Source: Roseateles sp049532965
GTDB taxonomy: Bacteria; Pseudomonadota; Gammaproteobacteria; Burkholderiales; Burkholderiaceae_C
Length of the DNA: 64,000 nt
Reading direction: 5' to 3'
NCBI RefSeq assembly: GCF_049532965.1
Contig: NZ_CP186694.1
Span: 2,666,001-2,730,000 of the forward strand
Shown: piece by piece, positions 51,231 through 58,394 of the stretch
Numbering within the stretch: the stretch's first letter is position 1
Layout: each line of letters begins with the position of its first letter
Made by a program: the position numbers and the translations under genes
The notes under the pieces: model-generated
What the model saw: the letters and a program-made list of their open reading frames with translations, nothing else
Database searches by the model: none
Told to the model about the DNA's origin: nothing

Positions 51231-52214
51231 TCACTTCCCCAACACCTCGGGATTCAACGCTGTAGCGGGCACCCCACCCGTGAGCGCCGCGATGAGGTTA
51301 TCGACCGCCAGGTTGCTCATGGCTCGGCGAGTGGCGATGGTGGCGCTGGCGATATGGGGTGTGAGCACGATGTTCTGGCACTCGAGGAGTTCCGGGTGGA
51401 CGTCGGGTTCTCCTTCGAACACATCGAGGCCGGCAGCCGCGATGGTCCCTGCCTTGAGTTCGGCCGCGAGGGCTGCGTCGTCGACGACGCCGCCGCGGGC
51501 GATGTTGGTGAGGGTGGCGGTCTTCTTCATCAGGCGGAGTTCGCGCTGCCCGACCAGGTGGTGGGACGACGCGCTGTAGGGCACGACGATGATGAGGTGG
51601 TCTGCGCGGCGCAGGAGCTCGTCCTTCTCGACCCATTGGGCGCCGAGCGGCGCTTCCTGGTGGGCGGGCAGCCGTGAGCGGTTGTGATAGAGGACCGGCA
51701 TGCCGAAGCCGAGATGCCCGCGCTTTGCGATTGCAGCGCCGATGCGTCCCATGCCGAGCACGCCGAGGGTGGCGCCGTGCACGTCGGCGCCGGCGAACAT
51801 CGTCACCGACCATTGTTTCCACTCGCCGCGGCGCAGGAAGTGTTCGCTCTCGGTGATGCGGCGGGCGGTGGCCATCATCAGCGCGAAGCCGAAGTCGGCG
51901 GTGGTTTCGGTGAGCACGTCGGGCGCGTTCGTCACCACCACGCCGCGGGCGGTGCAGGCGGCCACGTCGATGTTGTTGTAGCCGACGGCCATTGTGCAGA
52001 CGGCTTTCAGGTCGGGGCAGGCGTCGAGCAGCTTCGTGTCGATCTTGTCGCCGCCGGCGATGTAGACGCCGGCCTTCCCTTGCAGCCGCCGGATCAGCTC
52101 GTCCTGGGACCAGCCGAGGTCATTGTCGTTCGCTTCGACCTCGAAGTGCGGGCGCAGCCGGTCGACGATGTCGTCGAAGGTCTTGCGGGCCACCAGGACG
52201 CTGGGCTTGCTCAT
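51231..52214 (-). CDS. D-2-hydroxyacid dehydrogenase (glyoxylate/hydroxypyruvate reductase-like)
   Basis: NAD(P)-dependent dehydrogenase of 327 residues. The Rossmann motif GMGRIG is at 154-159; catalytic R240 in NIARGGVVDD, E269 in FEGEP and H287 in LTPHIASAT form the family triad. It resembles GhrB/gluconate 2-dehydrogenase-type enzymes that reduce glyoxylate, hydroxypyruvate or 2-ketogluconate. The exact substrate cannot be decided. It lies 95 bases downstream of the nitroreductase gene. Confidence 0.9.
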   Translation of the reverse strand: MSKPSVLVARKTFDDIVDRLRPHFEVEANDNDLGWSQDELIRRLQGKAGVYIAGGDKIDTKLLDACPDLKAVCTMAVGYNNIDVAACTARGVVVTNAPDVLTETTADFGFALMMATARRITESEHFLRRGEWKQWSVTMFAGADVHGATLGVLGMGRIGAAIAKRGHLGFGMPVLYHNRSRLPAHQEAPLGAQWVEKDELLRRADHLIIVVPYSASSHHLVGQRELRLMKKTATLTNIARGGVVDDAALAAELKAGTIAAAGLDVFEGEPDVHPELLECQNIVLTPHIASATIATRRAMSNLAVDNLIAALTGGVPATALNPEVLGK

Positions 52215-52309
52215 GGGCGCATCTCCTTGCAGGGAAGCGCCAACTGTAGGCCGGCGCGATCAGCGGCCCGGTCGCGGATCGCCCAGCGCGCTCGCCCTGC
52301 GCCGCGGCG

Positions 52310-53029
52310 TCATTCCAGGAAGCGGGTGAACGTCGAGACCGGATCGCGTTCCGTCACCAGCGTGTTCTCGACCGCGGAAGGGTCCGCGTATCCCAGCGAC
52401 ATGCCGCACACCACCTGCTGCTCGGGCCGCAGGCCCAGTTCCTCGGCGATGACACGATGGAACTGCGTGAATGCCGCCTGCGGGCAGGTGTGCAAGCCGC
52501 GCGCGCGCGCCGCGATCATCAGGTTCTGCAGGAACATGCCGTAGTCGAGCCAGCTGCCCTGCTGCATCACGCGATCGATGGTGAACATCAGGCCCACCGG
52601 CGCGTCGAAGAAGCGGTAGTTGCGACCGTGCTGCTCGTGCATCCGAAGCTTGTCGCCCTTGGTGATGCCGAGCAGCCCGTACAGGTCCCAGCCCACCTTG
52701 CGCCGCCGGTCGATGTAGGGCGACACCCACTCGCGCGGGTAGTAGGCGTACTCCTCGGTATGGGTGGCCAGTTCCTCGGGATCGTCGTAGACGGACTGGA
52801 TGCGCGTCACCAGGCGGTCCTTCGCGGCGCCGGTCAGCACGTGGACCTGCCACGGCTGCGTGTTGGTGCCCGAGGGCGCGCGCGCGGCGATGGCCAGCAG
52901 TTCCTCGATCACCGCTCGCGGCACCGGCGTCGGCAGGAAGGCTCGCATCGAATGGCGCGTGACGATGGCCGCATCGACGGCGGCGGTCTGCTCGGGGGTG
53001 GGCGGGATGAAGGGATCGGGCAGGGTCAT
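52310..53029 (-). CDS. Nitroreductase-family FMN oxidoreductase
   Basis: 239-residue NAD(P)H:FMN-dependent enzyme from the ATG at 53029, with TGGAG upstream. The family's FMN-binding N-terminal pattern RHSMRAFLPTPVP and AARAPSGTNTQPWQVHV are visible, and the C-terminal GYADPSAVEN segment fits. It overlaps the thioesterase stop (ATGA). Physiological substrate unknown. Confidence 0.9.
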   Translation of the reverse strand: MTLPDPFIPPTPEQTAAVDAAIVTRHSMRAFLPTPVPRAVIEELLAIAARAPSGTNTQPWQVHVLTGAAKDRLVTRIQSVYDDPEELATHTEEYAYYPREWVSPYIDRRRKVGWDLYGLLGITKGDKLRMHEQHGRNYRFFDAPVGLMFTIDRVMQQGSWLDYGMFLQNLMIAARARGLHTCPQAAFTQFHRVIAEELGLRPEQQVVCGMSLGYADPSAVENTLVTERDPVSTFTRFLE

Positions 53030-53505
53030 GGCATCTCCAGGGCGCTGAGCGCCTTCAGGTAGGGCTCGGGCAAGCGGGCCACCGGGCGGCGCGTCCCGCG
53101 GTCCACGTAGACATGGACGAAGTGTCCACGCGCGGCGCACAGCGGCTCGCCTGCGGCAAACAGGCCGATCTCGTAGCGGACGCTCGATCGTCCGCGATGC
53201 GCCACCCGCAGGCCCGCCTCGATCGCCTGCGGGAACGCCAGCGACGCGAAGAAGTTGCAGTGGGTCTCGATGACCAGGCCGATGACCTCGCCGTGGTGGA
53301 GGTCCAGCGCGCCCTGTTCGATCAGGTAGCGGTTCACCGCCGTGTCGAACAGGCTGTAGTAGACGACGTTGTTCAGGTGGCCGTAGACGTCGTTGTCCAT
53401 CCAGCGGGTGGGAACCGGGATGAAGCAGGCGAAGGCCTCGCGCGGCGCTGGCGCGGGGCGGGCCTCGGCGACAGGCGTGGCGGGCGCGGGGCGTTCGGCG
53501 GTCAT
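53026..53505 (-). CDS. Acyl-CoA thioesterase, hot-dog fold (4HBT)
   Basis: 159-residue thioesterase. The catalytic Asp region is in TRWMDNDVYGHLNNVVYYSL (about residues 33-52), the signature of the 4-hydroxybenzoyl-CoA thioesterase/YbgC group. The first 22 residues are Ala/Pro-rich and extra. It is translationally coupled to the nitroreductase gene. Confidence 0.88.
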   Translation of the reverse strand: MTAERPAPATPVAEARPAPAPREAFACFIPVPTRWMDNDVYGHLNNVVYYSLFDTAVNRYLIEQGALDLHHGEVIGLVIETHCNFFASLAFPQAIEAGLRVAHRGRSSVRYEIGLFAAGEPLCAARGHFVHVYVDRGTRRPVARLPEPYLKALSALEMP

Positions 53506-53550
53506 GGCGGCGATTCTTCCACCGCCGGCCGGGGTCAGGTGTCGCCTGGG

Positions 53551-54018
53551 CTACTTGGGTTTCGGCGGATCACGCAGGATGGTGTTGCTCGTCGTGCCGC
53601 ACGGAACGACGTCCAGCACCTTCAGGACCACCGGCACGCTCCCAACCGCCTCCCCGAAGTGGTTGTCATCGACGGACTCGGCGATGAGATCGCCGGCCCG
53701 GAAGTAGCGCTGACGGCCGGTGGATTCCTGCGTGATGCGCACCTCGCCCGCCTTCACCCAGCCGAAACGCGGGTAGGGGTGGCGGTGTACCGGGAGCGGT
53801 ACGCCGGGCGTCAGCCTCACATCGATGACGAGAAGGTCGTGCGGCATCGGCAGCTTGATCGGTTGACCGGTCCAGGTCTCCTTGATGTGGCGGGCCTCTT
53901 CAAAGAGCTCCGGCCCCTGTTCCGAGGCCGCCGTGCCGCGTGCCACCGGGCAGCAGATCGCGGGCGGATCGTCCACCTCGCACGCCGGGTGCATGGGAAC
54001 TGAAACGACAGCGAGCAT
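53551..54018 (-). CDS. Cupin-domain protein
   Basis: 155-residue protein with one cupin barrel. The first cupin motif reads VPLPVHRHPYPRFGWVKAGE (metal-binding His-x-His with downstream Gly), and a second half includes YFRAGDLIAESVDDNHFGE. No clear signal peptide. Function not assignable; it may bind a metal and a small ligand. Confidence 0.75.
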   Translation of the reverse strand: MLAVVSVPMHPACEVDDPPAICCPVARGTAASEQGPELFEEARHIKETWTGQPIKLPMPHDLLVIDVRLTPGVPLPVHRHPYPRFGWVKAGEVRITQESTGRQRYFRAGDLIAESVDDNHFGEAVGSVPVVLKVLDVVPCGTTSNTILRDPPKPK

Positions 54019-54060
54019 GGAAGCCTCCTTCTGGATCGGGAAAGCGGCTTCAGTGGCAAA

Positions 54061-55008
54061 TCAGGCGCGAGGGTGCGCTCTCCAGCGGTCCCAGGCCCGG
54101 GCGGCCTCGGCCAGCGTCGCTCTCTGGACATCGACCGTCACGCCCAGGTCCTCGCCATACCCGCCGGCCATGCTGAGCGCCACCGGGATGCGCCGCTCGA
54201 ACAGCGCATCCAGCACCCTCCGGTCGCGGCGCAGCAGGCCGTCGGCGCTCAGCTTCAGCCGGCCCAGGCGGTCGCCTTCATGGGGATCGGCGCCGGCCAG
54301 GTAGAACGCCAGCCCCGGCGGACGCTCCGCCATCCGCCGCCAGACCTCCGCCAGCGCCGCATCCAGCGCGTCGAGGTAGGCCGCATCCCCGCAGCCGTCC
54401 GGCAGGCCGACGTCCAGATCGCTGGCCTCCTTGCGGAACGGGAAGTTCTTCTCTCCGTGCAGCGAGAGCGTGAACACGCTGTCGTCGTCGCGGAAGATGC
54501 TGGCCGTCCCATTGCCCTGGTGGACGTCGAGGTCCACGACCAGCACGCGCAGTCCCGGACGGTCCGGATGGCGGCGGTGCCATTCGGCCTGCATCAGCCG
54601 CGCCGCGACCGCCACGTCGTTGAACACGCAAAAGCCGCTCCCCTTGTCCGCATGCGCGTGGTGCGTCCCGCCCGCGAGACTGGCGGCGACGCCCTCTTCC
54701 AGGGCGGCCCGGGCGGCGGCGATCGTGGCGCCGACCGAGCACAGCGAGCGCCTGGGCAGCCCCGGTGCCCAAGGGAAGCCGATCTCTCGCTGGGCCGCCT
54801 CGCTCAAGGTGCCCTGGAGCACGGCATCGATGTAGTCCGGCGTGTGGACCAGCGCCAAGGCCGCAGGCTCCGCGGCCTCGGCCACCCGCAGCCGCAGCGG
54901 GCCCGGATCGCGCTCGACCCGCTCGCGCAGCATCTGGTACTTCGACTGCGGGAAGCGATGCCCCGGAGGGAGGGCCAGGGTCAAGTGGTCGTAATGGAAC
55001 GCGAGCAT
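54061..55008 (-). CDS. Histone-deacetylase-family protein (AcuC/HDAC-like amidohydrolase)
   Basis: Zinc-dependent deacetylase of 315 residues. GGTHHAHA (113-120) supplies the active-site His pair, DLDVHQGNGT (159-168) the zinc ligands D161 and H163, and GADPHEGDRLG the third ligand. Bacterial members deacetylate acetyl-CoA synthetase, polyamines or other small substrates. The ATG at 55008 is used; longer frames run into the phasin promoter region. Confidence 0.9.
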   Translation of the reverse strand: MLAFHYDHLTLALPPGHRFPQSKYQMLRERVERDPGPLRLRVAEAAEPAALALVHTPDYIDAVLQGTLSEAAQREIGFPWAPGLPRRSLCSVGATIAAARAALEEGVAASLAGGTHHAHADKGSGFCVFNDVAVAARLMQAEWHRRHPDRPGLRVLVVDLDVHQGNGTASIFRDDDSVFTLSLHGEKNFPFRKEASDLDVGLPDGCGDAAYLDALDAALAEVWRRMAERPPGLAFYLAGADPHEGDRLGRLKLSADGLLRRDRRVLDALFERRIPVALSMAGGYGEDLGVTVDVQRATLAEAARAWDRWRAHPRA

Positions 55009-55078
55009 GGTGCGCACGCTAGCAGAGGCGCGCCGGAGAGCGCACCGCCGCAGTTTTGCTGCAATGCACAAAAAGTGC

Positions 55079-55106
55079 TTGCAATCATTGCCGACGGTCC
55101 TATACT
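55079..55106 (+). promoter_or_regulatory. Likely sigma-70 promoter of the phasin gene
   Basis: TTGCAA, 16 bases, TATACT, about 95 bases upstream of the phasin start. TGC/GCA-rich repeats surround it (TTGCTGCAATGCAC upstream and CTGCTTCCATGCTGCA downstream), reminiscent of PhaR-type operators that control phasin genes. Confidence 0.55.
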
Positions 55107-55200
55107 GCTTCCATGCTGCACCGCAACAAAGCAAAGGTGCGGCGACGGTACTCAGCCTGCCGCGCTTCCCTGGCTGACATCACTCTCAAGGAGATCTCGC

Positions 55201-55758
55201 ATGCTGACCGCTGATCAAGTGCTCGACCAACAGAAGAACCTGCAAGCCTCGTGGTTCGGGCTGACCGCCAAGGCTTTCGAAGGCTACGAAAAGCTGGTCG
55301 AGCTGAACCTGCAGGTCGCCAAGACCGCGCTCGGCGAAGCGGCCGAGACCGCCCAGCAGGCCATTGCGGTCAAGGATCCGCAGGAACTGTGGGCGCTGCA
55401 GGCCTCGCTGCTGCAGCCGACCGCCGAGAAGGCCGTCGCCTACAGCCGCCACCTGTACGACATTGCGTCGTCGACCTCGTCGGAATTCGTCAAGCTGGCC
55501 GAGGCGCAAGTCGCTGACGCGCAAGTCAAGTTTGGCGCCGTCGTCGACAACGTGACCAAGAACGCGCCTGCTGGCACGGAAAATGCTGTTGCTTTGGTGA
55601 AGTCGGCGGTGGCCGCGGCCAACAACGCTTACGAAAGCCTGCACAAGGCTGCCAAGCAGGCCTCCGAAATCGCCGAGTCCAACTTCAACGCCGTGACCAA
55701 CACGGCGGTGAAGGCAACCCAGAACGCCACCCGCACCGCCAAGCGCGCCGCGGCCTGA
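55201..55758 (+). CDS. phaP: Phasin (PHA granule-associated protein)
   Basis: 185-residue helical protein that coats polyhydroxyalkanoate granules. The phasin-family pattern is clear: MLTADQVLDQQKNLQASWFG at the start, ELNLQVAKTALGEAAETAQQ and a Lys/Ala-rich C-terminus. No signal or membrane segment. It indicates that the organism stores PHA. Followed by a strong terminator; the upstream region has a good promoter. Confidence 0.94.
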   Translation: MLTADQVLDQQKNLQASWFGLTAKAFEGYEKLVELNLQVAKTALGEAAETAQQAIAVKDPQELWALQASLLQPTAEKAVAYSRHLYDIASSTSSEFVKLAEAQVADAQVKFGAVVDNVTKNAPAGTENAVALVKSAVAAANNAYESLHKAAKQASEIAESNFNAVTNTAVKATQNATRTAKRAAA

Positions 55759-55827
55759 GCGAACGACAGTTGCCGTAACGGTTGTCTCCTCGGTACCCAA
55801 GGAAGTTCGGCTTCCCAAGTGCCCTTC

Positions 55828-55857
55828 AAGCCCAGCGTCTTCGCTGGGCTTTTTTTT
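55828..55857 (+). terminator. Rho-independent terminator after phasin gene
   Basis: AAGCCCAGCG, TCTT loop, CGCTGGGCTT, then T7. It also lies just before the end of the convergent TetR gene. Confidence 0.88.
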
Positions 55858-55878
55858 GGCTCTTTGCCTGCCGGGAAC

Positions 55879-56610
55879 TCAGTCCGCCGCGCTCGGCGAT
55901 GCGGTCGGCGCAAGCACCGCGGGGGACGGCTCCAGGGCTGCTTCGGCCGTCTGGCGCGCGAACTGGCCGGTCACGTCCTGCAGGACGCCCTGCACAGTGA
56001 ACTCGCGCAGCGCATCGCGGTCATACAGCGGATAGCGCGGCAGCCCGATCACCATCATCAGGTAGCCCATCACCCGCGCCGACAACTGGTCGCAAAGCAA
56101 GCGGATGAAGGCTTCGTCGGGTTCGGCGCCCTCGGGGGCGCAAGCCGCCACGCGCTCGCGCATCAGGCCGATCAAGCGGTTGTAGACCGGTTGCTGGGCG
56201 TCGCCGATCTCCTCCTGCGTGCCTGTCTGCGTCAGCGACATGTAGATCATGCGGAACTGCTCGGGGTGGCGCTCCCAGAAGTCGACCAGGCACCGCAAAT
56301 GGGCCTCAAGCACCTTACGGGGGCCGCGCTGCCCTTTCGAGGCGTCGAGCAGCTCGTCCGTCAGCGATTCGAAGACCTCGATCCACAGGCCGTCGAGCAG
56401 CGCCTTCTTGCTTTCGAAGTAGCTGTAGATGGCCATCGTGGAGATGCCCAGCTCCTGCGCCAGGCGGCGCATGCTGAGCGCCTCGACGCCCTCGTCACGA
56501 TAGATCTTGCGCGCGCGCTCCAGCATCTCGCGCTTGAGCGCGGCCATCTCGGCGGGCCCGCGGCGCAGCCGGGGCCGTTCGCGGCCGGAGTCCTGGTCGG
56601 TGTATGGCAC
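55879..56610 (-). CDS. TetR-family transcriptional regulator
   Basis: 243-residue repressor-type protein. The N-terminal helix-turn-helix is visible in SMRRLAQELGISTMAIYSYF (about residues 46-65), with ligand-binding helices after it. A Pro/Ala-rich C-terminal tail follows. It is divergent from the YdeI-like gene with a 140-base gap, so it may control that gene or itself. Confidence 0.9.
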   Translation of the reverse strand: MPYTDQDSGRERPRLRRGPAEMAALKREMLERARKIYRDEGVEALSMRRLAQELGISTMAIYSYFESKKALLDGLWIEVFESLTDELLDASKGQRGPRKVLEAHLRCLVDFWERHPEQFRMIYMSLTQTGTQEEIGDAQQPVYNRLIGLMRERVAACAPEGAEPDEAFIRLLCDQLSARVMGYLMMVIGLPRYPLYDRDALREFTVQGVLQDVTGQFARQTAEAALEPSPAVLAPTASPSAAD

Positions 56611-56750
56611 GGCGTTCCTGTCCTGGAAGGTTGTCGTAGTCGTACGTTATCCGATCACCCGAGGATCGCAGGGCCGGCCGCGGACATGCGCGACGCCAGC
56701 CGCCCCCGACGATCCGAGGGCAAGGCGCGCGCCGGGCATACTCGGCCCCC

Positions 56751-57320
56751 ATGGCTGCCCGCACTCCGATCTTCTTTGCCAGCGCCGCGGCGTTCCGCGA
56801 CTGGCTCGACCAGCACGCCGCCACGGCCACCGAGGTCGTGGTCGGCTTCCACAAGCGCTGCACCGGCGAGCCGAGCATGGACTGGCCGGAGTCGGTGGAC
56901 GAGGCGCTGTGCCATGGCTGGATCGACGGGGTGCGCACCCGCATCGACGACAAGCGCTACAAGATCCGCTTCACGCCGCGCAAGGCGGTGTCGACCTGGA
57001 GCGCGGTGAACATCGCGCGCGCCGAGGCGCTGATCCAGGAAGGCCGCATGAAGCCGGCGGGGCTGGCCGCGTTCGAGCGGCGGCAGGAGGAGCGTTCGCG
57101 CGTCTACTCGTTCGAGCAGCCGAAGGAGCTCGTGGAGCTCTCGCCCGCGCATGAGGTGATCTTCATGCGCGACGCCCAGGCCTGGGCCTTCTTCCAGGCG
57201 CAACCCGACGGTTACCGGCGCACCTGCATCTGGCACATCCTCAGCGCCAAGAAGCCAGAGACGCAGCTGGCGCGGTTGAACAAGCTGATCGAGGCGAGCG
57301 CGAGGGGCGAACGCCTGTAG
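56751..57320 (+). CDS. YdeI/OmpD-associated family protein
   Basis: 189-residue cytoplasmic protein. The family pattern FRDWLDQHAATATEVVVGFH, the segment SMDWPESVDEALCHGWIDGV and a C-terminal helical RRTCIWHILSAKKPETQLAR match proteins annotated as YdeI or bacteriocin-protection proteins. Molecular activity is not established. Divergent from the TetR gene. Confidence 0.82.
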   Translation: MAARTPIFFASAAAFRDWLDQHAATATEVVVGFHKRCTGEPSMDWPESVDEALCHGWIDGVRTRIDDKRYKIRFTPRKAVSTWSAVNIARAEALIQEGRMKPAGLAAFERRQEERSRVYSFEQPKELVELSPAHEVIFMRDAQAWAFFQAQPDGYRRTCIWHILSAKKPETQLARLNKLIEASARGERL

Positions 57321-57386
57321 CGCGCCCCGTCATCGGATTCATCCAAAGCCCCCCGCGCCTTGAGCGCTTCGCGCCGGAGACACGCC

Positions 57387-58370
57387 TTACCGCGTCTTCG
57401 CCGTGATCTTCCTTTTGATCTCCGGCAGCGTCGCCGTCGCCACCTCGCGCCCGAGCGCGATAGCGCGGCGGCGGGTGGTGAAGTCGGAGCCGCTGAAGCC
57501 GTCCAGCTTCGGCCGCAGCACCACGTCGGCGCCCTGCAGCTCGTACTGGTTGATCGACTTGCCCATGATCGAGAAGGTTTGCAGCAGCATGCGCATCGCG
57601 TCGCCGGGGATCTTGGGGTCGGGCGGCTCACCGATGTCGACGGCGATGACGAACTCGGCCCCCATCTGGCGCGTGAAGCGCACCGGCACCGGCGCGACCA
57701 GGCCGCCGTCGACATATTCCCGATTGCCGATCTTGACCGGCTGGAACACCGCCGGCACCGCGCTCGACGCGCGCACCGCGGTGCCCACGTCGCCCTGCCG
57801 GAACAGGATCGGCGAGCCATCGCCCAGGTCCGTCGCGACGATGCCCAGCGGCAGCGGCAACTGCTCCAGCCCGCGGTTTCCGGTCATCTGTCGCACGTAG
57901 CGAGCCAGCGCCTCGCCGCGGATCAGGCCCCGCATCGGGAAGGTCCAGTCGGTGATGGCGCCCTCGTCCATCTGCTCGGCAACGCCCTGCAACTCCTTGC
58001 CGCTGCGGCCCGCCGCGTATAGCGCGCCAACCAGGCTGCCGGCCGAGGTGCCGCAAACCAGGTCGACCTTGATGCCGTTCTCCTCCAGCACCTGGATCAC
58101 GCCGATGTGCGCGAAGCCCCGCGCCGCGCCGCCGCCCAGCGCCAGGCCGACACGCGGTGGCTTGGGGACCGGCTTGGGTGTCACCGGGGTGGGCAGTTCG
58201 GGATCCGGGGTTGTCACGACCGGGGCCGGCGCGGGCGCCGGCGAGAACGTGGAGCAGCCGCTCAGCACCGTGATGCCGAGCGCGCCGGCAGCGGTCACCC
58301 AGCGGCGGCGGGACAGGGCCGCCGGCAAGGCGGGAACAAGCTTGGTATGGTCGCGGTCGGCTTGAGACAT
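57387..58370 (-). CDS. Patatin-like phospholipase, lipoprotein
   Basis: Predicted lipid hydrolase of 327 residues. An N-terminal export signal with SRRRWV and lipobox LSGC (36-39) suggests a membrane-anchored lipoprotein, possibly Tat-exported. The patatin oxyanion motif GGGAARG is at 79-85, the nucleophile Ser109 in GTSAG, and the dyad Asp221 in VDGGL. Its start is only 24 bases from the divergent acylase start and has no obvious ribosome-binding site. Confidence 0.88.
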   Translation of the reverse strand: MSQADRDHTKLVPALPAALSRRRWVTAAGALGITVLSGCSTFSPAPAPAPVVTTPDPELPTPVTPKPVPKPPRVGLALGGGAARGFAHIGVIQVLEENGIKVDLVCGTSAGSLVGALYAAGRSGKELQGVAEQMDEGAITDWTFPMRGLIRGEALARYVRQMTGNRGLEQLPLPLGIVATDLGDGSPILFRQGDVGTAVRASSAVPAVFQPVKIGNREYVDGGLVAPVPVRFTRQMGAEFVIAVDIGEPPDPKIPGDAMRMLLQTFSIMGKSINQYELQGADVVLRPKLDGFSGSDFTTRRRAIALGREVATATLPEIKRKITAKTR

Positions 58371-58394
58371 GGCGCGGGATTTTAGGGAGAACGC

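Noticed and set aside
54073..55200. 5' extension of the phasin frame over the deacetylase gene
   Set aside because: The phasin family start MLTADQV is at 55201 with an AAGGAG before it; upstream codons are a shadow of the deacetylase.
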